The notes beneath the pieces are model-generated. The model saw nothing but the letters and a program-made list of their open reading frames with translations, searched no databases and was not told the origin of the DNA. 64,000 nucleotides of DNA, from the NCBI RefSeq assembly GCF_023156235.1, contig NZ_JAKZAI010000009.1, forward strand, positions 1 to 64,000, in the 5' to 3' direction. Positions within the stretch are counted from its first letter, which is position 1; each line of letters opens with the position of its first letter. Made by a program: the position numbers and the translations under genes. Below are positions 7,444 through 15,728 of the stretch, one piece after another. This DNA comes from Marinobacter goseongensis (GTDB lineage Bacteria > Pseudomonadota > Gammaproteobacteria > Pseudomonadales > Oleiphilaceae).

Positions 7444-10211
7444 GTTCCGATTACGGATTCCAGCAGCTGGTACTTCTCAACAGCGCCGGCTATGAGCGCG
7501 CTGAGCTCCCTCTGGATGAGTCAGTTTCTCTCATTGCCCCCAACAATACTGGCAAGACCAGCCTGATTAACGCACTGCAATACCTGCTGATTATCGACAA
7601 GCGGCACCTGGATTTTGGCGCCCACGACAAAGACAAAGCGAGACGTTTCTACTTCCCATCCAATAGCAGCTATATCCTGCTGGAAGTCACTTTGCCTGAA
7701 TCCGGCTCAGTGGTGCTGGGGTGTGTGGGCAAGGGGTTTAGCCATGACTACGCCTATTTTGCTTATCGGGGCCCTCTGAAAATTGAGGAGTACAGGCTGG
7801 ACAATGGCAAGCTGGTGACTCAGCCACAGCTGTTGGAGCAACTGGCTCAACACGGGCGAACGGCCAATTTCTACTCATCGACTGAGTTTGCCGAAATGGT
7901 CTACGGCGGTGCCCGTAAGCAGGGACAGACCAGCTCCGAATTTACCGTTTTCCGGCTGGAGAACCGCAAGGATGCAAATGCCTACCGTCAGGTTCTTACT
8001 CGGACCCTACGCTTGGACAAACTCAGTTCCGGCGAAGTAAAACGTCACCTGCTCCAAATATTCAGTCGTCAGTTGCCGGACTCCGTGGTGGATTTCAAAC
8101 AGGAATGGGACAAGGCCTTCGCCGAGGTCAACCAGGATCGGGAACAATACCGATCCGCCAGAAATCAGCAAACACTGATCGACGAACTGGAGCGCCAGCA
8201 GGAAGAGCGCCTCGCCATCCGAGGCCGGATCATTGCCCGACGCCCGCTCATCGACGATGGGCTGGAGCGCTGGCAGAATCACTATCAGACAGAAAGCAAA
8301 AACCTCCAACATCAACATGATAAGTTGCAGGAGCAAGAAGCAGACCTGCTTGAGAGGGACAGGGAACAAACCCGTCGCCAGAGTGAGCTCAACCAGCAAC
8401 TGGAGGCCCTGAATAAAGATGAGCACCGTCGTCGCGAACTGGAGAACCGGCTCGCGCTGATTAATGAACGTAGCCAGCTTGAGCAACAACTTGCCAGCAC
8501 CATCACAGAACGCAACCGCCATATCGCCTTGCTCGACAATGCCTGTGGGCAGCCTGCTCCTGCCATTGAGCACCAGCTGCGGCGGGAGAACCAAGAGCTA
8601 TCAAACCTGCGCAAGGAACAGGAAACGCTCTCGGACAATCTTTATCTCACACTGAAACAGCAGATCTCAGCAGAGCAACTCAGCATTCTCAACCGAGGGC
8701 TCAACCGGCAACTGCTCACTCTGCCCCCTGGGGACTATCAACTCGAGTCTCAGCAGCTTCTACAGTGGCTGCAAGACATGCCCGAAGACTGGTTTGAACT
8801 CCCCGGGCTGAATCTGTCTGTTGCAAACCAGGCACCACAGTATGAACAGCGATCAGAAAAAGAGGTTGCCCAACTGATTGAGGATTGCCGGGGTCGGCTT
8901 CGGCAATTGCAGGAACAGAAGGCCGCCACCGAGCAATTAGATACCCAGAAGAAGCGCACGGAAGAACTCGAGCAGGAAGTAAAAAGCCTAGAAAAGGATC
9001 TGGAACAGTTTGACGAGCTGGCTCAACTTCAGAAATCGTGCCCGGATCGCCTGAAAGCAATGGAGGCAGCCAAGCAGGAGCTGGCAGAAATAGAGCACGC
9101 CCAAAAACAGGCTGGTGCCCTGCAACAAGCATTCAGGGAGCAGATTCAGGAAGTCGCCAATCAGCGGCAAGCACTGGATGCCGAGCACCAGGAGATAGAT
9201 GGCATTCGTCAAAACCGTGGCGACACCGACGATCAGTTCAACTGGCTGGCTGACCTCCCCCACACCCCATGGGTAGGCGACCCCGTGCTTCCGCTCGACC
9301 AGCTTGCGAAAACGCTGCGGGACTATCAGCGGGATTGCTACCAGCTGAAGGAACTGGACCGGGAGCTGCACCACCAGCGCATAACCCTGCACAGCGGCGG
9401 CCTGACCAAGTTCCAGTATGCTCCCAGCCCGGAAGAAGAAATCCGGTTGATGGTGGAGTTCCGCCATCATCTTGTCCGAGAGGCAGAAGCACTGGAAAAG
9501 AAAGCCCGCAGTGCCGTGGTCACTGTGACGGCCAGCCTCCGGGATCTTCGAGGCAACCTGCAGTCATTCGAGAATGCCATGCATGAATTCAACCGGCTGA
9601 TCAGCCGCAGGAAGTTGTCAGACCTCAAAGTATTCCGCATTCAGCCCGTTCACGAGAATCACCTTGTCGAAGCGATCGACTTGCTGATCCAAACAGCAGA
9701 GAAAGTCGAGTCCGGTGAATCCTTCGAACTGTTTAACCAGTCCAGCGTGCTGGACGACCGACAGCTTGACTACGCGCGCCAGTTACTGATTGATGAAGGT
9801 AGCGCGCGCCACGGGCTGAAGGTTGCCGATCTGTTTCGCCTCACCTTCGAGCTAGCCAAGGAAAATCAGGACGTAGAAAGCTTTGATGACATCGACAGCG
9901 CAGCTTCCAACGGCACCGTGCTCATGGCCAAGTTGGTGACCGGCCTGGCTATGCTCCATCTTATGCAGGACAAGCGCCGTAGTGTTCAAGCTCTTTGCTA
10001 CCTGGACGAAGCCCTGGCGCTGGATGCTGCAAACCAGAGAAGCCTGATCAAAACCGCTTCCGAATTCGGTTTCGCACTAATGTTCGCTTCCCCTTCACCG
10101 TTGATTACCGCCCATTACTGCGTCCCTATTCAACAGATGAGCAACGGCAAGAACCACATCAGCCGCAAGCACTGGCAGATTCTGCAGCCACTTGAAACTG
10201 TCGAGGCATGA
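7440..10211 (+). CDS. jetC: Wadjet SMC-like ATPase JetC
   Basis: This 923-residue SMC/Rad50-like ATPase has a Walker A APNNTGKTS at 33-41 and a Walker B CYLDE at 853-857, separated by long Glu/Gln/Arg-rich coiled coils (about 240-350 and 470-580) around a middle hinge-like segment. A short signature-like SNGT precedes the Walker B. In Wadjet the JetABC motor extrudes DNA loops, recognises small circular DNA and hands it to the JetD nuclease. The protein is shorter than the roughly 1100-residue ATPases of type I systems and lacks their NWGTF-like N-terminus, which points to another Wadjet type, probably III. Confidence 0.9.
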   Translation: MSSDYGFQQLVLLNSAGYERAELPLDESVSLIAPNNTGKTSLINALQYLLIIDKRHLDFGAHDKDKARRFYFPSNSSYILLEVTLPESGSVVLGCVGKGFSHDYAYFAYRGPLKIEEYRLDNGKLVTQPQLLEQLAQHGRTANFYSSTEFAEMVYGGARKQGQTSSEFTVFRLENRKDANAYRQVLTRTLRLDKLSSGEVKRHLLQIFSRQLPDSVVDFKQEWDKAFAEVNQDREQYRSARNQQTLIDELERQQEERLAIRGRIIARRPLIDDGLERWQNHYQTESKNLQHQHDKLQEQEADLLERDREQTRRQSELNQQLEALNKDEHRRRELENRLALINERSQLEQQLASTITERNRHIALLDNACGQPAPAIEHQLRRENQELSNLRKEQETLSDNLYLTLKQQISAEQLSILNRGLNRQLLTLPPGDYQLESQQLLQWLQDMPEDWFELPGLNLSVANQAPQYEQRSEKEVAQLIEDCRGRLRQLQEQKAATEQLDTQKKRTEELEQEVKSLEKDLEQFDELAQLQKSCPDRLKAMEAAKQELAEIEHAQKQAGALQQAFREQIQEVANQRQALDAEHQEIDGIRQNRGDTDDQFNWLADLPHTPWVGDPVLPLDQLAKTLRDYQRDCYQLKELDRELHHQRITLHSGGLTKFQYAPSPEEEIRLMVEFRHHLVREAEALEKKARSAVVTVTASLRDLRGNLQSFENAMHEFNRLISRRKLSDLKVFRIQPVHENHLVEAIDLLIQTAEKVESGESFELFNQSSVLDDRQLDYARQLLIDEGSARHGLKVADLFRLTFELAKENQDVESFDDIDSAASNGTVLMAKLVTGLAMLHLMQDKRRSVQALCYLDEALALDAANQRSLIKTASEFGFALMFASPSPLITAHYCVPIQQMSNGKNHISRKHWQILQPLETVEA

Positions 10212-10221
10212 GCTCCCCCTA

Positions 10222-11103
10222 ATGAACAGATCGCTCAGAGAAGCATTGGTCAAACTTGAGGGTTCCGGCGGAGAATGTCTTGGCTCACGGTTCACCCCCT
10301 CACAAAAACGGGTGCTTGATGAGTTTTTGCTCAGGACCGCGTGCATAACCAAGATGCGCAAGGGCAATGGCACCGTCTATCGAGTCAGCAACTCGCCGGT
10401 ATTCAAACAGAACCTTCAGGAGTTAAGACCTGATCCGGAATCTGGCGCTCAGGCTCTGCCGATTCGGGCACAAAACCTTTCGCTTACCCGGTCCTCGAAA
10501 GGTCGAAAGAATTCGCACGAGGCCTCTTACAGGCTACTGAAAGCAACGACCCCGGGCGTAACCTGGAAGTGTGACGGAAAGGCGCTTGATTTATGGCATC
10601 TGACATCCATCGCCGGCGCCCTCGCCGTCGATATCAGCCAGAATGAAACGCCTCTGGCCACCGACAGCGTCTTATGGCTGGTGGAAAATCAGGGCCTGCT
10701 GGATGACATCAGCTGGGTGCCTGAAGGCTTGCACGGATCTGTACTCTATTATCAGGGGCAGCTCAGTGAACGGCTGATAGAGTGGCTATGCGGGAAAAAA
10801 CGAAGTCCACGGATTCTTATGTTTCCAGACTACGATGGCGTCGGACTCGAGAACTATGCCCGCCTGCGCAAAGCGCTGGGTGAGGACGCCGAACTATGGC
10901 TAATGCCTGACTGGAAACGCAAACTGGAGCGCTATGGCAATTCTGAGGTATGGCGAAATAATCTTAAATATGTTGCCAATGCCGAGGAAAGTTTAAATTT
11001 GGATCAGGAACCGGATGAGGTGCTGGAGCTGATTGAGGCGCTTAAGCTGAGCGGCAAGGCGTTAGAGCAAGAGGCTGTGTTTTTGGTCACAACAGACAGC
11101 TAA
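10222..11103 (+). CDS. jetD: Wadjet nuclease JetD (TOPRIM domain)
   Basis: This 293-residue protein uses the ATG at 10222, just after the jetC stop; a TTG 30 bases upstream is possible. The C-terminal half is a TOPRIM nuclease: Glu155 (LVENQG) and the acidic pair in FPDYDG (Asp203, Asp205) supply the metal site used by JetD to cut plasmid DNA. The N-terminal half (winged-helix-like, rich in Lys and Arg) would bind DNA. It closes the operon. After it, 11104-11256 shows no gene and no clear terminator before tRNA-Cys. Confidence 0.88.
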   Translation: MNRSLREALVKLEGSGGECLGSRFTPSQKRVLDEFLLRTACITKMRKGNGTVYRVSNSPVFKQNLQELRPDPESGAQALPIRAQNLSLTRSSKGRKNSHEASYRLLKATTPGVTWKCDGKALDLWHLTSIAGALAVDISQNETPLATDSVLWLVENQGLLDDISWVPEGLHGSVLYYQGQLSERLIEWLCGKKRSPRILMFPDYDGVGLENYARLRKALGEDAELWLMPDWKRKLERYGNSEVWRNNLKYVANAEESLNLDQEPDEVLELIEALKLSGKALEQEAVFLVTTDS

Positions 11104-11256
11104 TCACGCTTGTTCAAGATGCCCCGCACATTCACTTGTCCGCTCTTCTGTCACGGATTGAAGCGGATAATACTTTGGGTTTAATTTGGATATTTTTTGG
11201 GTGAGAAAATCAACTAAATACGAGCAGAGTAATTTGTTGATTTTAAATGGTAAAAA

Positions 11257-11330
11257 TGGAGGCGCGGGTCGGAATCGAACCGGCGTACACGGAGTTGCAG
11301 TCCGCTGCATAACCACTCTGCCACCGCGCC
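11257..11330 (-). tRNA. tRNA-Cys (anticodon GCA)
   Basis: The reverse complement folds as a cloverleaf with acceptor GGCGCGG/CCGCGCC, anticodon loop CTGCAAC and a T-loop GGTTCGATTCC, and it ends in an encoded CCA. The 3' end faces the accessory region on the left, the normal side for island integration. The tRNA-Gly gene lies upstream in the same transcript. Confidence 0.95.
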
Positions 11331-11440
11331 GGGAAAAGTCCGAAGGAATCTGCGGGACTTTCATGCTCTCAGGTGGGCATTGAGAGACTGTGTTGAACCT
11401 CAAACCAGAAGCTCTGGATAAAACCAGTGGCACTGGATGT

Positions 11441-11516
11441 TGGAGCGGGAAACGAGATTCGAACTCGCGACCCCAACCTTGGCAAGGTTGTGCTCTACCA
11501 ACTGAGCTATTCCCGC
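11441..11516 (-). tRNA. tRNA-Gly (anticodon GCC)
   Basis: The reverse complement is GCGGGAATAGCTCAGTTGG and onward, with anticodon loop TTGCCAA, T-loop GTTCGAATC and encoded CCA. It pairs with tRNA-Cys in the Gly-Cys(-Leu) cluster usually found after pgsA. Here a four-gene plus-strand operon separates it from pgsA. Confidence 0.95.
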
Positions 11517-11629
11517 TTGGTCAACGAGGGCGTATTCTACGGATTCGACCGATTGCGTCAACCTCTTTTTTCAACTTTTTGTTTTATCTGCGTTTTATGC
11601 ATATTATTTAAACAACAACAAGGAGCGAC

Positions 11630-12799
11630 ATGACGCAGTCACCCCACCCCACTGACCCCCAAACGCCAACGGTACCGGGCGCCCCCGGCGCTGTTGTTCA
11701 GCAGCGAGACTGCCTACTCATCCGGGGTGACTGGGTGCTGGCGCATTATCGACGGTTGAAAGCCGACATTGACCGGTTGCAGGACCAGACCTCCGGGCAG
11801 ATCCACCACGGCGACCTATCCGGGCTCGGGCGAATCGATACAGCGGGCGCTGCACTGCTTGCGGAGCTTCTCGGCGCCAAAGCCCTGGTCCGGCTTTCGG
11901 ACAACACTCCGGGTTTACCACGAGAGACATGTGCCTTACTCCATGCCGTTGCCGCCGCGATGGCCGACCGGAGCGCACCTCACCGACCGACGATCCATCC
12001 GCTGATTGCCGCCCTGAACATCACAGGCCAACGCACCGAGCAGCTCTATCAATTACTGACGCTCCTGCTGGGTTTCATTGGCCAGACCCTGGCCGCTCTG
12101 GCCTACAACCTGCCACGCCCCAAACGATGGCGGGTGACTTCATTGGTTTCCGCGGTGCAGGACACTGGCCTGAATGCCCTGCCAATCGTCGCGCTGCTCA
12201 CCTTTCTGGTCGGCGCTGTGGTCGCGTTTCTTGGCGCTACCGTTCTGGAGGACTTCGGCGCCACCATCTATACCGTCAATCTGGTGGCGTTTTCGTTCCT
12301 GCGCGAGTTCGGTGTTTTGCTGGCGGCTATTCTGTTGGCCGGTCGAACCGCCAGTTCCTTTACCGCCCACATCGGTGCCATGAAGGTCAACGAAGAGCTC
12401 GATGCGATCCGTACTCTGGGACTGAGCCCCATCGAGCTACTCGTACTGCCCCGGGTATTAGCCATGATGATCAGCCTGCCGATACTGACCTTTGTGGGCA
12501 TGATTTCGGGCATGATCGGTGGTGCTGCGGTTTGTGCGCTTGTCCTCGACATCTCCCCCGGCCAGTTTCTCGCCATACTCGAACGTGATATCGCGCTGAA
12601 ACACCTTCTGGTGGGCCTCGGCAAGGCTCCGGTGTTTGCCTTTCTGATTGCGGTTATTGGCTGCCTGGAAGGCTTCAAGGTCAGCGGCAGTGCCCAATCG
12701 GTGGGCGAGCACACCACATCCAGCGTCGTGCAGTCTATTTTCATGGTGATACTGCTGGATTCGATTGCTGCGCTATTCTTTATGGAAATGGGGTGGTAA
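11630..12799 (+). CDS. MlaE-family ABC permease with an N-terminal STAS-like domain
   Basis: This 389-residue protein starts at an ATG preceded by AAGGAG. Residues 1-125 look like a soluble STAS/MlaB-like domain (DLSGLGRIDTAGAALLAELL). The rest is the MlaE/YrbE permease fold with five or so membrane segments and the conserved EELDAIRTLG loop. Such permeases, with an MlaF ATPase and MCE protein, move phospholipids or other lipids between inner and outer membrane. The fused STAS domain makes a separate MlaB unnecessary. It is the first gene of a tight operon with the ATPase, MCE protein and lipoprotein. Confidence 0.88.
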   Translation: MTQSPHPTDPQTPTVPGAPGAVVQQRDCLLIRGDWVLAHYRRLKADIDRLQDQTSGQIHHGDLSGLGRIDTAGAALLAELLGAKALVRLSDNTPGLPRETCALLHAVAAAMADRSAPHRPTIHPLIAALNITGQRTEQLYQLLTLLLGFIGQTLAALAYNLPRPKRWRVTSLVSAVQDTGLNALPIVALLTFLVGAVVAFLGATVLEDFGATIYTVNLVAFSFLREFGVLLAAILLAGRTASSFTAHIGAMKVNEELDAIRTLGLSPIELLVLPRVLAMMISLPILTFVGMISGMIGGAAVCALVLDISPGQFLAILERDIALKHLLVGLGKAPVFAFLIAVIGCLEGFKVSGSAQSVGEHTTSSVVQSIFMVILLDSIAALFFMEMGW

Positions 12800-12816
12800 C
12801 CGTGGAAGAAGGCAGT

Positions 12817-13623
12817 ATGGCCGTTACGGAATATGCGTCCGGGCAGATCCTGGTTGAGGTACGTGGGTTGACCAACCGCTTTGGGTCCCACCTGGTGCAT
12901 GACCAGCTGAACCTCGACATTCTCAAAGGTGAAATTCTCGGTGTGGTGGGTGGCTCCGGAACCGGAAAGTCGGTTCTGCTGCGCAGTATCGTAGGTCTGC
13001 ACGAACCCACGAGCGGCGAAGTAAGAGTTTTCGGCCAGAATCTCCCTGCGCTCTCGCCCCGTGAACGGTCCGGCATCGAGCAGCGGTTCGGTGTGCTATT
13101 CCAGGGCGGCGCCCTGTTCACCTCCCTGAACCTGCAGGAAAATGTCGCCGTTCCCCTGATCGAACACGCTGGCCTCAAGCGCCCCCTGGCGGAGCACCTC
13201 GCCCAGATGAAGCTCGCCCTCGCGGGGCTACCGCCTGATGCTGCCCTCAAGTACCCGGCAGAACTGTCCGGTGGCATGGTCAAACGGGCAGCACTGGCCC
13301 GCGCTCTGGCTATGGATCCGGAAATTCTGTTTCTGGATGAGCCGACCGCAGGGCTGGATCCCATCGGCGCGGCAGCCTTCGATCACTTGCTGAAAACCCT
13401 GCGCGACGCTCTCGGTCTGACCGTATTCATGGTCACCCATGATCTGGACACGCTTTATTCTACCTGTGACCGGGTTGCGGTGTTGTCACAGCAAAAGGTG
13501 CTCGTCGCTGATACGCTGGCAGCGGTGGAAACCACCGACGACCCGTGGGTTCAGGACTATTTCCACGGCCCCAGGGGACGCGCTGCCGCACAGGCAGCCA
13601 CCGCCGGTATTCAGGAGCAGTAA
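12817..13623 (+). CDS. MlaF-family ABC transporter ATPase
   Basis: The ABC ATPase carries Walker A GGSGTGKS, signature LSGGM and Walker B ILFLDEPT, followed by an H-loop (MVTHDLD). The ATG at 12817 is favoured by the purine-rich AAGAAGG before it; GTG at 12793 or 12802 would extend the N-terminus by up to 8 residues and overlap the permease stop. The size of about 268 residues is typical. It powers lipid transport through the permease encoded just upstream. Confidence 0.9.
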   Translation: MAVTEYASGQILVEVRGLTNRFGSHLVHDQLNLDILKGEILGVVGGSGTGKSVLLRSIVGLHEPTSGEVRVFGQNLPALSPRERSGIEQRFGVLFQGGALFTSLNLQENVAVPLIEHAGLKRPLAEHLAQMKLALAGLPPDAALKYPAELSGGMVKRAALARALAMDPEILFLDEPTAGLDPIGAAAFDHLLKTLRDALGLTVFMVTHDLDTLYSTCDRVAVLSQQKVLVADTLAAVETTDDPWVQDYFHGPRGRAAAQAATAGIQEQ

Positions 13624-13625
13624 CT

Positions 13626-14564
13626 ATGGAGCCCAAAGCCCACCATCTGGTGATCGGCCTGTTTACGGTGGCAGTTTTCGCCGCTGCCCTGCTGTTTGCG
13701 CTCTGGCTCGGAAAATCCAACACCGACCGGGACTGGGCCTGGTACGAGATCGGCTTCGATTACGCAGTCAGTGGACTCTCCAAGGGCAACCCGGTGCAGT
13801 ACAGCGGGGTCGGCATCGGCGAGGTGGTGGACCTCTATCTGGATCCGGAGAACCCAAGTCATGTGAGGGCTCTGGTGCGCGTATACGATGACGTAAACAT
13901 TCGCGAGAACAGCCGGGTCAGTCTGGTGTTGGCCAACATCACCGGCAGCATGAGTGTGCGGTTCCAGGGGGGGACACTGGACAGCCCGGTGCTTGAAGGC
14001 CCCCGCGACGACCCACCGTTGATCATGGCTGAGCCCTCGGTGTTCACGTCGATTCTTGATAACGGCGAGGCCCTGATGAGCAAAGCCGACCGGCTACTGA
14101 CCAACGCCAATGCGCTGTTTTCCGAACAGAACAGCGACAACCTGACTGTGATTCTCGCCAACACGCGAGCCGCCACGGAAGCGCTGCTGGCGCACAGGGG
14201 TGAATTGGAGCAGCTGATGGAACGGATGAATGATGCCAGCGTGCGGGCGGCACAGGCCGCCGCCAAAGTGGATCGGTTTGCCGACAACGCCGACCGTTTT
14301 CTCCAGAACGAGGGGCAGGAAACCTTTGCCGCACTCAATACCGCCATTGCGTCCATTCAGGCCACGGCCACACGTATCGATCTGCTAACGGCAAACAACG
14401 AAGGCGCCCTCAACGAGGGCTTGCGCGGCCTGGGTGAATTGTCTCCGGCGCTGCGAGAACTGAGGAGCACGCTGCGCAACCTCAACCATTTCACCCGCCG
14501 GCTTGAGGACAACCCATCGAGCACGATCTGGGGCCGGGAAACCATGCAGGAGGCGCCACAATGA
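13626..14564 (+). CDS. MlaD/MCE-domain periplasmic lipid-transport protein
   Basis: The ATG at 13626 follows the ATPase stop by two bases and opens a 312-residue protein; a longer in-frame opening overlaps the ATPase and is rejected. One N-terminal membrane helix (about 8-28) is followed by an MCE domain (about 38-120; GNPVQYSGVGIGEV). A long alanine-rich helical C-terminus (about 140-290) may form a bundle or tunnel. MCE proteins form hexameric rings that bind lipid in the periplasm. It is longer than MlaD of E. coli because of the helical tail. Confidence 0.88.
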   Translation: MEPKAHHLVIGLFTVAVFAAALLFALWLGKSNTDRDWAWYEIGFDYAVSGLSKGNPVQYSGVGIGEVVDLYLDPENPSHVRALVRVYDDVNIRENSRVSLVLANITGSMSVRFQGGTLDSPVLEGPRDDPPLIMAEPSVFTSILDNGEALMSKADRLLTNANALFSEQNSDNLTVILANTRAATEALLAHRGELEQLMERMNDASVRAAQAAAKVDRFADNADRFLQNEGQETFAALNTAIASIQATATRIDLLTANNEGALNEGLRGLGELSPALRELRSTLRNLNHFTRRLEDNPSSTIWGRETMQEAPQ

Positions 14565-15166
14565 CAGGCCAGCCCTTACCGATACTTGCTGCACTGGGCC
14601 TCGCACTCGCTGTTTCCGGATGCACAGTGTTTCCCGGAGGCGAGCCGCCGCGAGTCATGGACCTTGCACTTGCTGACGTGGCCGAGGCAACAACGACCGG
14701 TTACGGTCGATCCCTGCGTGTCGACACGCCACTGGCTACTGAACCTTTTGACAGCTCACGCATCCTGACCAAACCCTCCCCCAACGAATATCAGATGTAT
14801 GGCAAGGTACGCTGGCGTGACACGGCACCGGTACTGGTACGGGAGTTGATCATTGGATCTCTGAGGCAGGAAGGACGCTTTGATGCAGTGATTAATGAAT
14901 CCAGCCCTACAGCCAGCGACCTGACATTCACCAGCGATCTGTATGGCTTTCACAGCGAAACCCGGGACGGGCAAGTGAGCGTAACGATTACGCTGTATGG
15001 ACAGATCATGGACAACCGCTCACGGACCACCCTGTGCACCCGCAACTTCGAGGTCAGTGAGCCGGCGGTAGCCGGCGACATAGACGCAGTGGTCAGGGCA
15101 TTTGGCGCTGCCGGCGAGGACCTCCGCCGTCAGGTCCGGAATTGGCTGGGCAAATGCCTCGGCTGA
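14561..15166 (+). CDS. ABC-type transport auxiliary lipoprotein (PqiC-like)
   Basis: This 201-residue protein has a signal peptide and lipobox (LAVSGC) placing the acylated Cys near residue 21. It belongs by pattern to the PqiC/auxiliary-lipoprotein family that partners MCE systems at the outer membrane. It overlaps the mce gene by 4 bases. Its TGA stop abuts the pgsA stop on the other strand in the palindrome TGATCA, so the two convergent genes have no gap. Confidence 0.8.
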   Translation: MTGQPLPILAALGLALAVSGCTVFPGGEPPRVMDLALADVAEATTTGYGRSLRVDTPLATEPFDSSRILTKPSPNEYQMYGKVRWRDTAPVLVRELIIGSLRQEGRFDAVINESSPTASDLTFTSDLYGFHSETRDGQVSVTITLYGQIMDNRSRTTLCTRNFEVSEPAVAGDIDAVVRAFGAAGEDLRRQVRNWLGKCLG

Positions 15167-15721
15167 TCAGGCCGGGTGCTTCGAAAACAGATCAGGCCAG
15201 GCGGCCTTGAGGTACAGGAACATCGACCAGAGCGTCAGAACGGCCGCAAGGTACAGCAGCCCTGTGCCGATCCAGGCACCGAATACCCCGGGGGGAAACG
15301 CCAGCAACGCAATAATGGCAACCATCTGCGCAGTGGTTTTGATCTTACCGATGTAAGACACCGCGACACTCGCACGGCTGCCCATTTCTGCCATCCACTC
15401 CCGCAGTGCGGAAATGACAATCTCGCGGCCGATAATAATCGTGGCCGGCAGCGTCAGGATCAGGCTTGCGTGCTCTTCGATCAGCACCGTCAGGGCAACC
15501 GCCACCATGAGCTTGTCTGCCACCGGGTCCAGAAAGGCACCGAATGGTGTGCTCTGGTCAAGCTTGCGGGCCAGATACCCATCCAGCCAATCGGTGGCAC
15601 CCGCCAGCGCAAAAATCGCAGCACTGACCAGATAGCTCCATTGTGCCGGCAGGTAGAAAATCACCACAAACACCGGGATCATCACGATGCGGGACATGGT
15701 CAGAATATTGGGTAAGTTCAT
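15167..15721 (-). CDS. pgsA: CDP-diacylglycerol-glycerol-3-phosphate 3-phosphatidyltransferase
   Basis: This 184-residue membrane enzyme carries the CDP-alcohol phosphatidyltransferase signature around 47-72 (DWLDGYLAR, then [10 protein letters not shown]). It makes phosphatidylglycerol-phosphate, the committed step to phosphatidylglycerol and cardiolipin. It lies 7 bases after uvrC in the conserved uvrY-uvrC-pgsA order. Confidence 0.95.
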   Translation of the reverse strand: MNLPNILTMSRIVMIPVFVVIFYLPAQWSYLVSAAIFALAGATDWLDGYLARKLDQSTPFGAFLDPVADKLMVAVALTVLIEEHASLILTLPATIIIGREIVISALREWMAEMGSRASVAVSYIGKIKTTAQMVAIIALLAFPPGVFGAWIGTGLLYLAAVLTLWSMFLYLKAAWPDLFSKHPA

Positions 15722-15728
15722 TGGTTTC

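Noticed and set aside
13545..13625. Longer start of the MCE-domain gene
   Set aside because: It overlaps the ATPase gene by 79 bases; the ATG at 13626 gives the normal short cytoplasmic tail before the membrane helix.
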